Positions 55,962 to 64,000 of a stretch of DNA of 64,000 nt are shown here, in pieces (the first letter of the stretch is position 1; each line of letters opens with the position of its first letter). The stretch comes from Eutreptiella sp. 'Long Island Sound 2002' (taxonomy: Eukaryota > Euglenozoa > Euglenophyceae > Eutreptiales > Eutreptiaceae): the NCBI GenBank assembly GCA_964036045.1, contig OZ038379.1, positions 77,500,138 through 77,564,137 of the forward strand, read 5' to 3'. A model generated the notes under the pieces. The model was not told the origin of the DNA and made no database searches. It worked only from the letters and a program-made list of their open reading frames with translations. The translations under genes and the position numbers were made by a program.

Positions 55962-55982
55962 ACCTACCTACCTACCTACCTA
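55962..55982 (+). repeat. (ACCT)5 tail of insertion G
   Basis: Five ACCT units plus A directly precede the right copy of the target-site duplication. Confidence 0.85.
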
Positions 55983-55995
55983 CTGGTTGGTGGCT
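55983..55995. repeat. Target-site duplication CTGGTTGGTGGCT, right copy
   Basis: Pairs with 49780-49792. Gag continues in frame from 55996. Confidence 0.92.
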
Positions 55996-56861
55996 AAGCT
56001 CCCTCCGCAGCTGTGGGACGAGTGCCGGTCAACGGCAGAGCGCAAGGCTAGAGCCCTCAACTACGAGGATTTGTCTGTGCTACTCTTGGAGCTGGCGCTG
56101 GAGAAAGAAAGCGACCAGCACCTGAACGCCTACCCTCCTGGAGGAGGAGGCTCTGAGAGCCATGGCAAAGGGTATCAGGGACCCAGAGCTGGACAGGGGA
56201 CTACCCCCAAGCACGCCCGTATCATAGGCAATGTCCAGGAGCTCTTCTGGTGTGACGCCAGAGACGAGCATGGTCACCTGCAGCACACCCCCGACTGCGA
56301 GCAGCGAGATTGCTTCGTAGTCCAAGGGAAGAAGCAGGAGACCAACACCGGCGCCAAGCCTAAGATGCCGGATCACTACAGGTGTACTATCACCTGTGCC
56401 TTCTGTGGGAAGAGGAAGCACTATGAGGATGAGTGCTACGACAAGCAGCGCCTGTCGGCGAAACTGAAGGGTGAAGATCCTGGCAAAGGCTCTGGCAAGA
56501 GCGTGGCAAAGGCAACGGCAACGACTCCAGCAAGGGCCAGGCGAAAGGTTGTTGGAAAGGACAAGACAAGAACCAAGGTGGATGAGGAGGAGGCTCTAAT
56601 CGCCAGCCAGCCAAGGACACCAAGAACCAGGACAAGAATGGACGCAACCCCAACCCTAATCCAGGGGGGAACTTCGAGCCCTCTGGAGGGCAGTCTGGTC
56701 CTACCACACGCTCGCAGACTCAGGCACAGCGAGAACAAGGTGCCAAGCGTGAGCATGAAGGTGGTGATGACAGCAACGCCAAGAAGAGAAGCCGTTTCAT
56801 GAGGATGGCCCGCAAATTGCGGAACAAGGGGTTCGAGCCGACCTGTCCCGCGGAGTTCTGA
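55996..56861 (+). pseudogene. gag: Ty3-type gag, C-terminal part (element D)
   Basis: The frame continues gag directly (KLPPQLWDECRSTAERKARA). It includes the CCHC zinc knuckle CAFCGKRKHYEDEC near 56393-56434 and a Lys-rich tail. One frame change lies near 56.59-56.61 kb, after which the other frame gives the family's normal C-terminus ending CPAEF and TGA 56859-56861. The same end occurs in element A. The TGA is followed by CGG and, 11 codons later in the same frame, by the protease start. Confidence 0.85.
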
Positions 56862-58497
56862 CGGAGATGCTCCGCTGGGGCCCTGGACCTGGTGTTCTGG
56901 GTACGTATCCGACTAGGGGGACGCGAATACCTGGAGGTACTGGATACTGGAGCCATCATATCTATAGTGGCCAAGAAAGTTTTACCTTTTGGGAGCCTGA
57001 CGAACACCATGCCCACCGCGGCTATAGAATGGGGGATGGACATGTGGTGCACAGCTGTGGAGACTGTGAAGTGGAGGTACCAATGGGTTCCCGAACTATC
57101 GCCCATCGGTTCTATGTGATGGACACTGAGGCCTTCGACTTTGTATTGGGGACTGACTTCTTCGTGCAGGACTCCCAGATACAATCCCTGACGCTGCAAG
57201 CGCCCTACCTCCTCTACGTGGACCAGGGCAATGGCAGAGAGTCCATGCCACTGGAGCAGTCAGAGCACACCTCGAGCTACCTGAGGGTATTGAAGGAGGA
57301 GCTCTCGAACATGATGGCGGCCTCCAAAACTGAGGACTATCAAATATTGGGAGAAGTCCTAGACCAAAGTCTGAAGGAGTTGGGTTACTCCAGAGAGGAC
57401 CTGAGCGTGGAGTTGTTCGCCAGCGACAAGCAACATGTATTGGATCTCTATTGCAGCAGGGGGAAAAGCTGCTGCTACAAATTTTACTGGCCCTCTTTCA
57501 GGATGGCCTACGGGAACACCAGGTTCAGTGAACTGGGGCAGATCTTGACCAAGGTGGCCCTGGAACGTTCCCGTATGGTCCTGTGTTCACCCGATTAGGG
57601 AGCCCATGGGGGCAACGATTACTGGCGAACCCCCCTGGACAGGCTGACTATCAGCTCTGTTCGGTTACCTGATGAGGCCATGTACGTGCCTCTGGGGCGC
57701 AAGACGCCCATCGGGAAACCCGGAGGGGAAGTATGCTCAGCGTGGTGGACGGTGGTCTTACCCCCATCCCCTGGGAGGACCTGGACTCAACTCTGGTCCA
57801 GGCTATACAACGGGAGAGCAATGAAACTCACCCTGGTCGACTTGAAAGTTTGACTACAACCTCAAGATGCTATTGAGACTATACCAGGGGGAGATGAATA
57901 CGTCGTGACCAACACCAATGCCCCCAACTCTCCCTGCCATGTACCTGTTCCTAATGGAGTCTCAGTGTGTGGACTATCCGAGCTCCCCAGCTCTATTCAC
58001 TCTGATGACGAAACTGAGCATGACGCCTTCTTCGTGCAGAGATGCGTGGAGGAAGTGGAGAACGCCGAGTACGTCGCCCCACTGAAACCCCTACTCCCCA
58101 TGAGGGTGGAAGACCCCGTGGACGAGGAGCTGGACCCCCGATCCAGGCTAAGATGCACGTGGACTCCAAGAGGGGGTTGGTGGCGAAGAAGCTATGCTAC
58201 GCTAAGCCTACCCGCAGCTCATGACCACTAAAGCAAGGACATATGGGAGATCTATCCCAATTGAAGGAGGACCTCAAACAGAAGATCACCAACTGGCAAA
58301 GGCAGGTGGATCTCAAGCTCATGAAGAGCGTGTGGGGTGCCCATGTGACAACCCCGGAGGAGGATGACCTCTCGGAGGAATGTGTATGTGGACCCCCTCG
58401 AGCGTGCCTATGTTGCCATCGTCCACCAGAGATGGTTGAACGAGACCTACTCTATGCCTACCAAGGGTAGAAGGATACTACCAAGGGCGAAGAGTCG
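56862..58497 (+). pseudogene. pol: Ty3-type protease and middle domain (element D)
   Basis: The protease starts in the gag frame (FWVRIRLGGREYLEVLDTGA near 56892-56955). A one-base deletion near 57025, relative to A, then shifts the reading into the frame giving DFVLGTDFF. The middle domain follows at about 57397-57660 (VELFASDKQ, then GNTRFSEL, then MVLCSPD) and is stopped by TAG 57596-57598 where A has Trp. An acidic linker (SSIHSDDETEHDAFF near 57985-58040) leads, after another frame change near 58.14 kb and stops at about 58222 and 58468, to the RT frame. Confidence 0.8.
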
Positions 58498-60045
58498 GTG
58501 GAGGATCACCTCCCAACGTCCATTACTCAGGGGGCAAGCAACTTACACTCTGACGAGGACATGGAGGACAAGATCAAGCTATTGGACCCGCGGGTGCAGA
58601 AGCTTATGAGGACCTATCTGGAGGTGTTCGGGGGAATACCACCCCCCGCCTCATGTGACAAGGTGATACAGATGGACCTCAAGCTGAAACCCGAGGTCGT
58701 GGGCCATAAGATACGGAGGAGACCGTATCCAGCTCCTAAGGAGCAGGCCGACGAGATCGAGCAACAGATGCAAGCGTGTATCGAAACTGGCCTAGTCCTG
58801 CAGTACAAGGACGGGGACTACCCCCAACACTGCAGCCCCTGTTTCCTGGTGGCTAAGCCTGGATCTACAGCCAAGCGGCTAGTAGTGGACTATGGAGAGC
58901 TGAACAAGAAAACGTTGAACCACTCAGGGTCCATTCCTAACATGGAGTCTACCCTTGAGAAGATAGCCTCCTGTCGCTACAAGACCAAGATGGACAAGAG
59001 AAGTGGATTTTGGCAGGTGGCCCTGACGCCCAACGCCCAGGAGCTACTCGCCTTCATCACCCCTCAGGGGAGGGTGTTCAAGTTGAAGGTCATGCCCTTT
59101 CGTGTGGCCAAAGCACCCGCTCTATTCCAAGAGCTGATGAACAAGATCCTGTCGATCCTACGACGAAGACCCAAGGTGCAAGAACTCATATCCCGTGGGG
59201 CCCAGATGGAGGCGCACATCGACGATGTATTCCTCAATACCAATACCCAGGAGGACCACCTAATCCTCCTGGGTGAGTTCTTTGCGGTCTGCCAGGAGAA
59301 GCACACACGACTCAAGCTGGAGACGTGTGAGTTCATGCATGAGACCATGCAGTACCTGGGGTTTGACGTTGGCTATGGGTGGTGGACCCCAGCGTCCTCT
59401 AAGGCCAAACCCCTGATGGACGCGAAGGTACGACATGAAGACCCCAAGAAGGGACTCCATGATGTACGCAGTTTCATTGGGGCGTGCAACTTCTACCCTC
59501 GCCATATCAAGAACTTCACCTACACCAGCGCCATTCTGACGGACTTGATCAAGAAGAGTACTACTTGGCGCTGGGGCCCACAAGAGCAACAAGCGTTTGA
59601 CGAGCTCAAAAACAAGGTGGCCAACGCTAAGTGCTTGGGCGTGCCTAGAGCACAAGGGGAGATTATCCTGGTGACCGACGCCAGCAATGTGGGCGGTGGT
59701 GGAACGTTGTTCCAATGGCAAGCACTAGAGAAGAAGGAGTTCGACTCGGCTATTTCCCAATGGGGGACTGAAGGTCTCAGCCGAGATGGAACTCTCAAGC
59801 ACAGCTACCCTGATGACAAGTGGGTCCTAGTACCCCTAAGCGACTGGAACTGGAAATGGAACCAGGCCAGGGAAAACTACTCCAACTATGAGCAGGAATT
59901 GCTCGCGGGTATGCTGGTGCTATCCTCTCAGGCACAACTGTTGGGGAGTAACCCTGTGGTCTGGCTGTGCGATCAAGAGCCGGTCGGCACCTTCCAGAAG
60001 GATCCCCCACCTGAGAAGGCCAAGCTACGGCGCTGGTGGACCTAA
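58498..60045 (+). CDS. pol: Ty3-type reverse transcriptase and RNase H (element D)
   Basis: A 515-codon open frame. RT begins near residue 75 (KIRRRPYPAPKEQ); LVVDYGELNKKT lies near 128, and the motif A region is TKMDKRSGFWQVALT near 165. Motif C appears as AHIDDVFLN near 240, with two Asp and His in place of the usual Tyr. LAFITPQGRVF and FIGACNFYPRHIKNF match the conserved primer-grip and thumb regions of Ty3 RT. RNase H follows: LVTDASNVGGGGTLFQ near 391, YEQELLAGMLVL near 463, WLCDQEPV near 490. TAA 60043-60045 ends the frame in the middle of the RNase H-to-integrase tether, but the same frame continues directly into integrase, so it is a point disruption of one polyprotein. Confidence 0.9.
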   Translation: MEDHLPTSITQGASNLHSDEDMEDKIKLLDPRVQKLMRTYLEVFGGIPPPASCDKVIQMDLKLKPEVVGHKIRRRPYPAPKEQADEIEQQMQACIETGLVLQYKDGDYPQHCSPCFLVAKPGSTAKRLVVDYGELNKKTLNHSGSIPNMESTLEKIASCRYKTKMDKRSGFWQVALTPNAQELLAFITPQGRVFKLKVMPFRVAKAPALFQELMNKILSILRRRPKVQELISRGAQMEAHIDDVFLNTNTQEDHLILLGEFFAVCQEKHTRLKLETCEFMHETMQYLGFDVGYGWWTPASSKAKPLMDAKVRHEDPKKGLHDVRSFIGACNFYPRHIKNFTYTSAILTDLIKKSTTWRWGPQEQQAFDELKNKVANAKCLGVPRAQGEIILVTDASNVGGGGTLFQWQALEKKEFDSAISQWGTEGLSRDGTLKHSYPDDKWVLVPLSDWNWKWNQARENYSNYEQELLAGMLVLSSQAQLLGSNPVVWLCDQEPVGTFQKDPPPEKAKLRRWWT

Positions 60046-61740
60046 CTCAGCCAATTTCGGTTGACGGTACACCATATCCAGGGAGTGAAGAACGACTGTG
60101 CAGACTACATTAGCCGCAACAACGTCGACGCCCTGATTGGTGCCCGGTCTGAAGCGCTGGCTGAGGAGGCGTTCAGCCGTATGGACGTGCACTTGGACCT
60201 CAACATGACTATGATACGCCCCCTAGATGGACTCCAACAAGCGGAATGCCTGAAAGAGTTTGGGGATATCTACAAGCGCCTGGAGAAACACCTTGAACCC
60301 CTCCTGGTCAACCAAGATCAGTGGAAGAGGGAGAAGAGCTACCTCTGGCACGAGGACTGCATCGTGGTACCCAGTGACAGAGTCCCAGCGCTGCTGAAGT
60401 GGACCCATGAGTCCAGCGCTCATGTGGGTGCCGACCGTACCCTGAGGCTATTCAAGCGGTGGTTCCACACTACTTGGACTGATGACCAACTGCGGAAGAC
60501 CCTCCAGCCTATCCTGGACAAGTGCCCATGTAGGTCCTGCAAACCTGAGGATATCAGGAACAGGGGTCTCTACTCGACCCTGCCCATCCCCCAATGTGCT
60601 AACAGTGTTCTCTACGTGGACTACACGGAGATGCCGAAGTTTGGGGGCTACGACTTTGCCCTCATGGTGACCTGTGGGTTGACCAGGTTCACCAGGGTGT
60701 TCCCCTGTACCAAGCACATTACCGGAGAGGAGACTATCAAGATACTCCCGGAGGAGTGGTTTTGTGTCTATGGGGCGCCCAAGGAGATCAACTCCGATGA
60801 GGACGTACTAGTACGCTCAGATACCGGCTGGTACAAGAGGCTCGTGAGATCCCTCAATGTCCAGGTGTCTACGGGGATTCCCTACTCTCACACGAGCAAC
60901 CCCCTATGTGAGCGACAGATTGGTGTCCTCAAGGAGAATGTAAGGATATGGTGCAAAACTGCACGCACCAGAGACTGGGTGAGACTACTCCCCGTCATAT
61001 CCTTGATGATGAACTCCCAAGAGAGTTCGGCGACTGGCTACTCGCCCCCTGAGCTATTCGTAGAACGCCTGGCCTGGTTCCTACATGCTCACTATCCAGA
61101 GGACACCCATTCTTCTGTGGGTGAGTGGGTCCAAGAGCAACAAGCGAAGGTGGACAAGGCCAAGGCAATAATCCGGAGAGTTAGGGAGCGTCAGTGGAAC
61201 AAAAAGAACAAGCACCGAGTGCCGGTTTCCTACCAAGAGGGGGCCTGGGTGCTGGTGCACCGCAGCCGACTACCAGCTTGGCCACGCTCTACCAGCGATG
61301 ACCCCTACTTCGGGCCCTACAAGATTCTATCTGTGGATGGACACCGTATCACAGTGCGGTGTTCTCCCCGTCTAGGGGGGACCCTGGTGTGGGCTGCTCA
61401 ACACCTGAAGCGCCACTATGATCCTGAAGACCTATGTGGGGAGGGGGGGGAGCTGAACGACGAGGAGATCGCCGCCCTAGACCTACAGGGGGCTGCCAGG
61501 CCTATGGAAGTTGAAGGGGACCTCCCCGACATGAACGCCGAGGAGATGTCTAAGGAACGATTCTACCTGGTGAAGTCTGTCCTACGCGTCCCCTATCGCC
61601 AGGGTTGGCGCTTCCTCACCCTCTGGGAAGGGTTTGGAGTCGAAGAGGCCACCTGGGAGCCCTTCTCAGCGTTTGTTCTACCGGAGGGACGCCTAAACTC
61701 AGTTCTGGTAGACTACTTGTCCCAGAAAAAACCTTGTTGA
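60046..61740 (+). CDS. pol: Ty3-type integrase with C-terminal chromodomain (element D)
   Basis: In frame with the RT-RNase H frame after the TAA. The tether LTVHHIQGVKNDCADYISR is followed by a zinc finger (THESSAHVG, then CPCRSC). The first catalytic Asp is in LYVDYTEM. An Asp in NSDED lies exactly 35 residues before the Glu in NPLCERQ, giving a DD35E arrangement. A GPY-type segment (DPYFGPYKIL) comes next, and a chromodomain (FYLVKSVLRV, RFLTLWEGFGVEEATWEPF) occupies about residues 500-540 from 60061. It ends with TGA 61738-61740. This is the most complete enzyme-coding region of the window; no obvious loss of a catalytic residue was seen. Confidence 0.88.
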   Translation, partial: LSQFRLTVHHIQGVKNDCADYISRNNVDALIGARSEALAEEAFSRMDVHLDLNMTMIRPLDGLQQAECLKEFGDIYKRLEKHLEPLLVNQDQWKREKSYLWHEDCIVVPSDRVPALLKWTHESSAHVGADRTLRLFKRWFHTTWTDDQLRKTLQPILDKCPCRSCKPEDIRNRGLYSTLPIPQCANSVLYVDYTEMPKFGGYDFALMVTCGLTRFTRVFPCTKHITGEETIKILPEEWFCVYGAPKEINSDEDVLVRSDTGWYKRLVRSLNVQVSTGIPYSHTSNPLCERQIGVLKENVRIWCKTARTRDWVRLLPVISLMMNSQESSATGYSPPELFVERLAWFLHAHYPEDTHSSVGEWVQEQQAKVDKAKAIIRRVRERQWNKKNKHRVPVSYQEGAWVLVHRSRLPAWPRSTSDDPYFGPYKILSVDGHRITVRCSPRLGGTLVWAAQHLKRHYDPEDLCGEGGELNDEEIAALDLQGAARPMEVEGDLPDMNAEEMSKERFYLVKSVLRVPYRQGWRFLTLWEGFGVEEATWEPFSAFVLPEGRLNSVLVDYLSQKKPC

Positions 61741-62869
61741 GTTGCTGAGGCTCGCTGAGACGCTTGCCTCCAAGACTAAAGCTATGGACGGAACCTTACC
61801 CTTACCTGCCTAAGCGTATGTGTGAGTGTGCTATTCCTAAGGTCCTGAGAGCAAGCCGCAGAAATGGTGTCCTAATTATACCCAAGTCTGCGCGCTTGCT
61901 AAACCTGGCGGATGTCTTACCGGTGCCACGGGGTACGCCCCGAGTCTCTCCGCCCCTGAGCGCCCAGTTTCTGTGCTGGCGCAAAACCTTGGGGGAATAC
62001 CCAGCATACTAATCCAGGTATTTTTTTTCATACCTACCTGCCTACTACAGGGGAGGGGTGGCCAAAAGCTATGAAGGCATGAAAACGCCTGTTTGCTACG
62101 ATGGCCAAAATCTAGCTTAACCACTGCCACTGCCCACCAACCCCGCTAAAATTGCAGGAAACGGGTGGGACAGTGACACACGCACTCCAGGGCCTACACA
62201 CCCTACAGTGGCACCATCCTGGTGGGCGAGCACTTCCTCAACTGACTCAAGCCCCCACTCAGGACTACCACTCCTACACGCACGCTCTACTGGGTGTTTT
62301 TGCGGACGAGGTCATGAGCCCTAATGACTCACCTGTGAGATTGCAAGAGAACACAGAGCTACTAAGCATCTGTGGCCTAACAGGGACGCCACAACGCGTT
62401 TCCCTGCTAGGGCTTGGATGGAAGGAGTGCTCTTCTGGCGTGCACAATGTGAATGTTGAAGAAGTCGGACTGCGCTCGCCACTCCTGGCTGAGTCGCAGT
62501 TTGTTGTTTATGTGATCAGCGCCGCATAGTTTAGCACGGCTTGAGGCTGCACCAATTCACCCTGACCTTCCAACCTGTAAAGCAAAGGCAGATGACTTTG
62601 GTTTGCCGTTGAGGAACCAAGACTACCTCCACGTATCATACGCTTCTCAGGTAGCCCTATATTACACTGTCTTCAAACCCAAGTACAAGCAAGCAAGCTT
62701 AAGGAGCTCCACCGGTTCTCTTATACAACGTGGGGTGGAGCCCCTGGGTAATCTAAACAAAGGTTGTACCGAGCGCACGACGCGTGGCCTACCCTTTAAA
62801 GCGTGTGTGAATGCACAAGCATGCACGAGTTTTCCAGCAACCTGGTCCAATCTTGTTTTTCCTACTAAT
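61741..62869. other. Non-coding sequence 3' of element D
   Basis: No gene is seen. It should contain the polypurine tract and 3' LTR of D. The best purine run is AGGGGAGGGG at about 62049-62058, but no matching 5' LTR could be shown. A CTACCTGCCTACTAC phrase lies near 62034-62048. Confidence 0.5.
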
Positions 62870-64000
62870 CTTACCCCACAATCACGAACTCCACCAGGGG
62901 ATGGCCCCACCTGCGCTTACCTACCTTACTCACCGCTGGAAAGCAAAACAAGGAAAAGGAAAAAACGAAACACAAGCGTGCAAGACGTTTATGCCTAGGT
63001 GTGTATGTTCTAATCAGTGCAAAAAAAAGGGTGGTTGTGCTGTTAGAGCAGTTGTCACGGTTGCCCGCATTGCACCACAGGGCAGGACCGGTAGCCCCCC
63101 GTGACAACCACTCCCTGGCCGAAGGCCATCTGTTTTTTCCCTAATCTCACCTCTAATCGCCTGCAATCTTTCTAATCTAGCCCTCTATCGTTTGTTAGCG
63201 CTGCTACAAGGATCGTTCACGGAGACACGAGACGAGCAATGTGCATGCTGCATACGAGACGAGCACACCTGCCGTTTACACCTGATTCATTGAAGTCCTT
63301 TTGTTGATTTTCAAATTCTTGGATCTTGAATTCTTGCTGTCTGTGTGGGTGAGATCTTTATGTTTATTTATTTATGTGTGTTTCTTCATTTTCGTCATTA
63401 TGCGTAACATATGTTTATAATCTTATTAATTCTTTGTTTTCCGGCGCTTCGCTAGGACCCGCTCCTGCGCGCCGTCTTTTTCTGCGTGGGAATTTCCTGA
63501 TTTAAAAAGTCAGGAGATGACCACAAATTTAATAAGAATGTGCATCTGATGCACAATTGGATTCTGTTCAGGTATGTGCTTTCAGAAAAATTCTAGGCCG
63601 TCATTTGACGGATTTAGGTACGTCCCTTCGCGTTTGCGTGGATTCGCCCCTCATCCTTCCATCCCTCTGTTGTACAGATATCCTCGCAAAGCGTCGCTGA
63701 GTAGGCCGCTGTTCGGGCCGAAAAGCAGCAGCAGGAGACTGAGCCAGAACCAAGATCCCTCCAAGGGACAATTCTAATTAAATCGCCGCATACTCGCCCC
63801 AGTACCAGGACAGGTGACTACATCAGGTTCCATGAGACTTAGATCAAGCGTCCTATGAGAGTCTGGCGTTGGGTTGTCTTACGCCGTAGCTTGGTGGGAG
63901 GGTTGCATATGCATATCGTCTTTGCCTGCCCTATTCTAACCCCACCAAGCCACAGGAACCCCTGCAGCGCCAAGAGCGCTGAGTTTTCTGTTGGAAGATG
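62870..64000 (+). repeat. Diverged relative of the palindrome spacer and inner arm
   Basis: Read in plus orientation this matches the reverse complement of 15297-14624 and then continues into the inner arm. Shared landmarks include CTTACCTACCTTAC (62919), TTTATGC...GTGTGTATG, CAATGTGCATGCTGCATACG (63236-63256), TTATAATCTTATTA (63414), TTCTAGGCCGTCATTTGACG (63591-63610) and GATATCCT (63678). A roughly 100-base block near 63020-63125 is absent from the spacer. It is truncated by the window end. No coding region is supported. Confidence 0.75.

Larger units (their letters stand above)
49793..55982 (+). mobile_element. Insertion G: 6190-bp LINE-like element in element D gag
   Basis: It is bounded by the 13-base duplication and ends in (ACCT)5, both typical of target-primed reverse transcription. 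Three zones follow one another: 49793-50430, an AT-rich to mixed 5' part with a possible intron; 50434-52490, an almost T-free sense strand; 52500-55460, a dimeric minisatellite. A 500-base 3' part of normal composition (55461-55961) precedes the tail. No RT or endonuclease domain is visible, so it would depend on enzymes made elsewhere. A small hairpin (CTGGCG-TCT-CGCCAG) is at 49815-49829. Confidence 0.85.
48076..61740 (+). mobile_element. Ty3/gypsy-type element D, nearly full coding length, with nested insertion G
   Basis: The order is gag, protease, middle domain, RT, RNase H, integrase and chromodomain, all on the plus strand. The coding length without insertion G is about 7.4 kb. It is inactive: gag is interrupted by G, the protease region has a one-base deletion, there are stops at 57596-57598, in the middle region and at 60043-60045, and a frame change near 58.14 kb. 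LTRs were not identified on either side. Confidence 0.85.

Overview
The window reads as a stretch of a large, repeat-rich eukaryotic genome made almost entirely of retroelements in various states of decay. I found no recognisable host gene, rRNA, functional tRNA or CRISPR array. The elements are Ty3/gypsy-type LTR-retrotransposon polyproteins with chromodomains, non-LTR (LINE-type) reverse transcriptases with RNase H and short tetranucleotide 3' tails, and dispersed repeats carrying a tRNA-like module. This mix suggests a microbial eukaryote or alga, for example a dinoflagellate or another big-genome protist. That is inference: no spliced leader or other lineage-specific marker was seen.

Layout. 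1-2677: a 2.1-kb-spaced direct repeat of unknown nature, joined abruptly to 2678-5939, a 5'- and 3'-truncated Ty3-type element (A: gag, protease, a middle domain, start of RT). 5943-23894: a giant imperfect inverted repeat with arms of about 8.6 kb around a 674-bp spacer. Each arm carries the same LINE (B), whose RT is split by a 2.45-kb insertion full of internal tandem repeats. About 24.2-31.51 kb: a LINE-like element (E) with a T-poor sense strand and a (CTAC)n tail. 31.5-33.4 kb: no gene. 33394-34979 (minus): a short tailed insertion (F) with a 10-bp target-site duplication. 35.0-37.2 kb: no gene. 37216-47208 (minus): a Ty3/chromovirus-type element (C) with an internal 4.09-kb tandem duplication and several GCGAGGCCTCGC palindromes. 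47284-48070: third copy of the tRNA-like repeat. 48076-61740: the best preserved Ty3 element (D: gag, protease, middle domain, RT-RNase H, integrase-chromodomain), interrupted inside gag by a 6.19-kb insertion (G, 49793-55982) with a 13-bp target-site duplication. 61.7-64.0 kb: non-coding, with a diverged relative of the palindrome spacer and inner arm.

How the parts relate. A and D belong to one family, so each serves as a reference for the other's damage. B, E, F and G appear to be LINE-type sequences. In the three with a visible tail (E, F, G) the sense strand is strongly depleted in T, to the point that 428 consecutive bases in G contain none. This composition removes stop codons and creates very long spurious reading frames on both strands. 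The main points of interest are the giant palindrome, the T-free tract and dimeric minisatellite in G, the duplication of an already dead element C, a conserved UGA between gag and protease in A and D, and an extra domain of uncertain origin between protease and RT.
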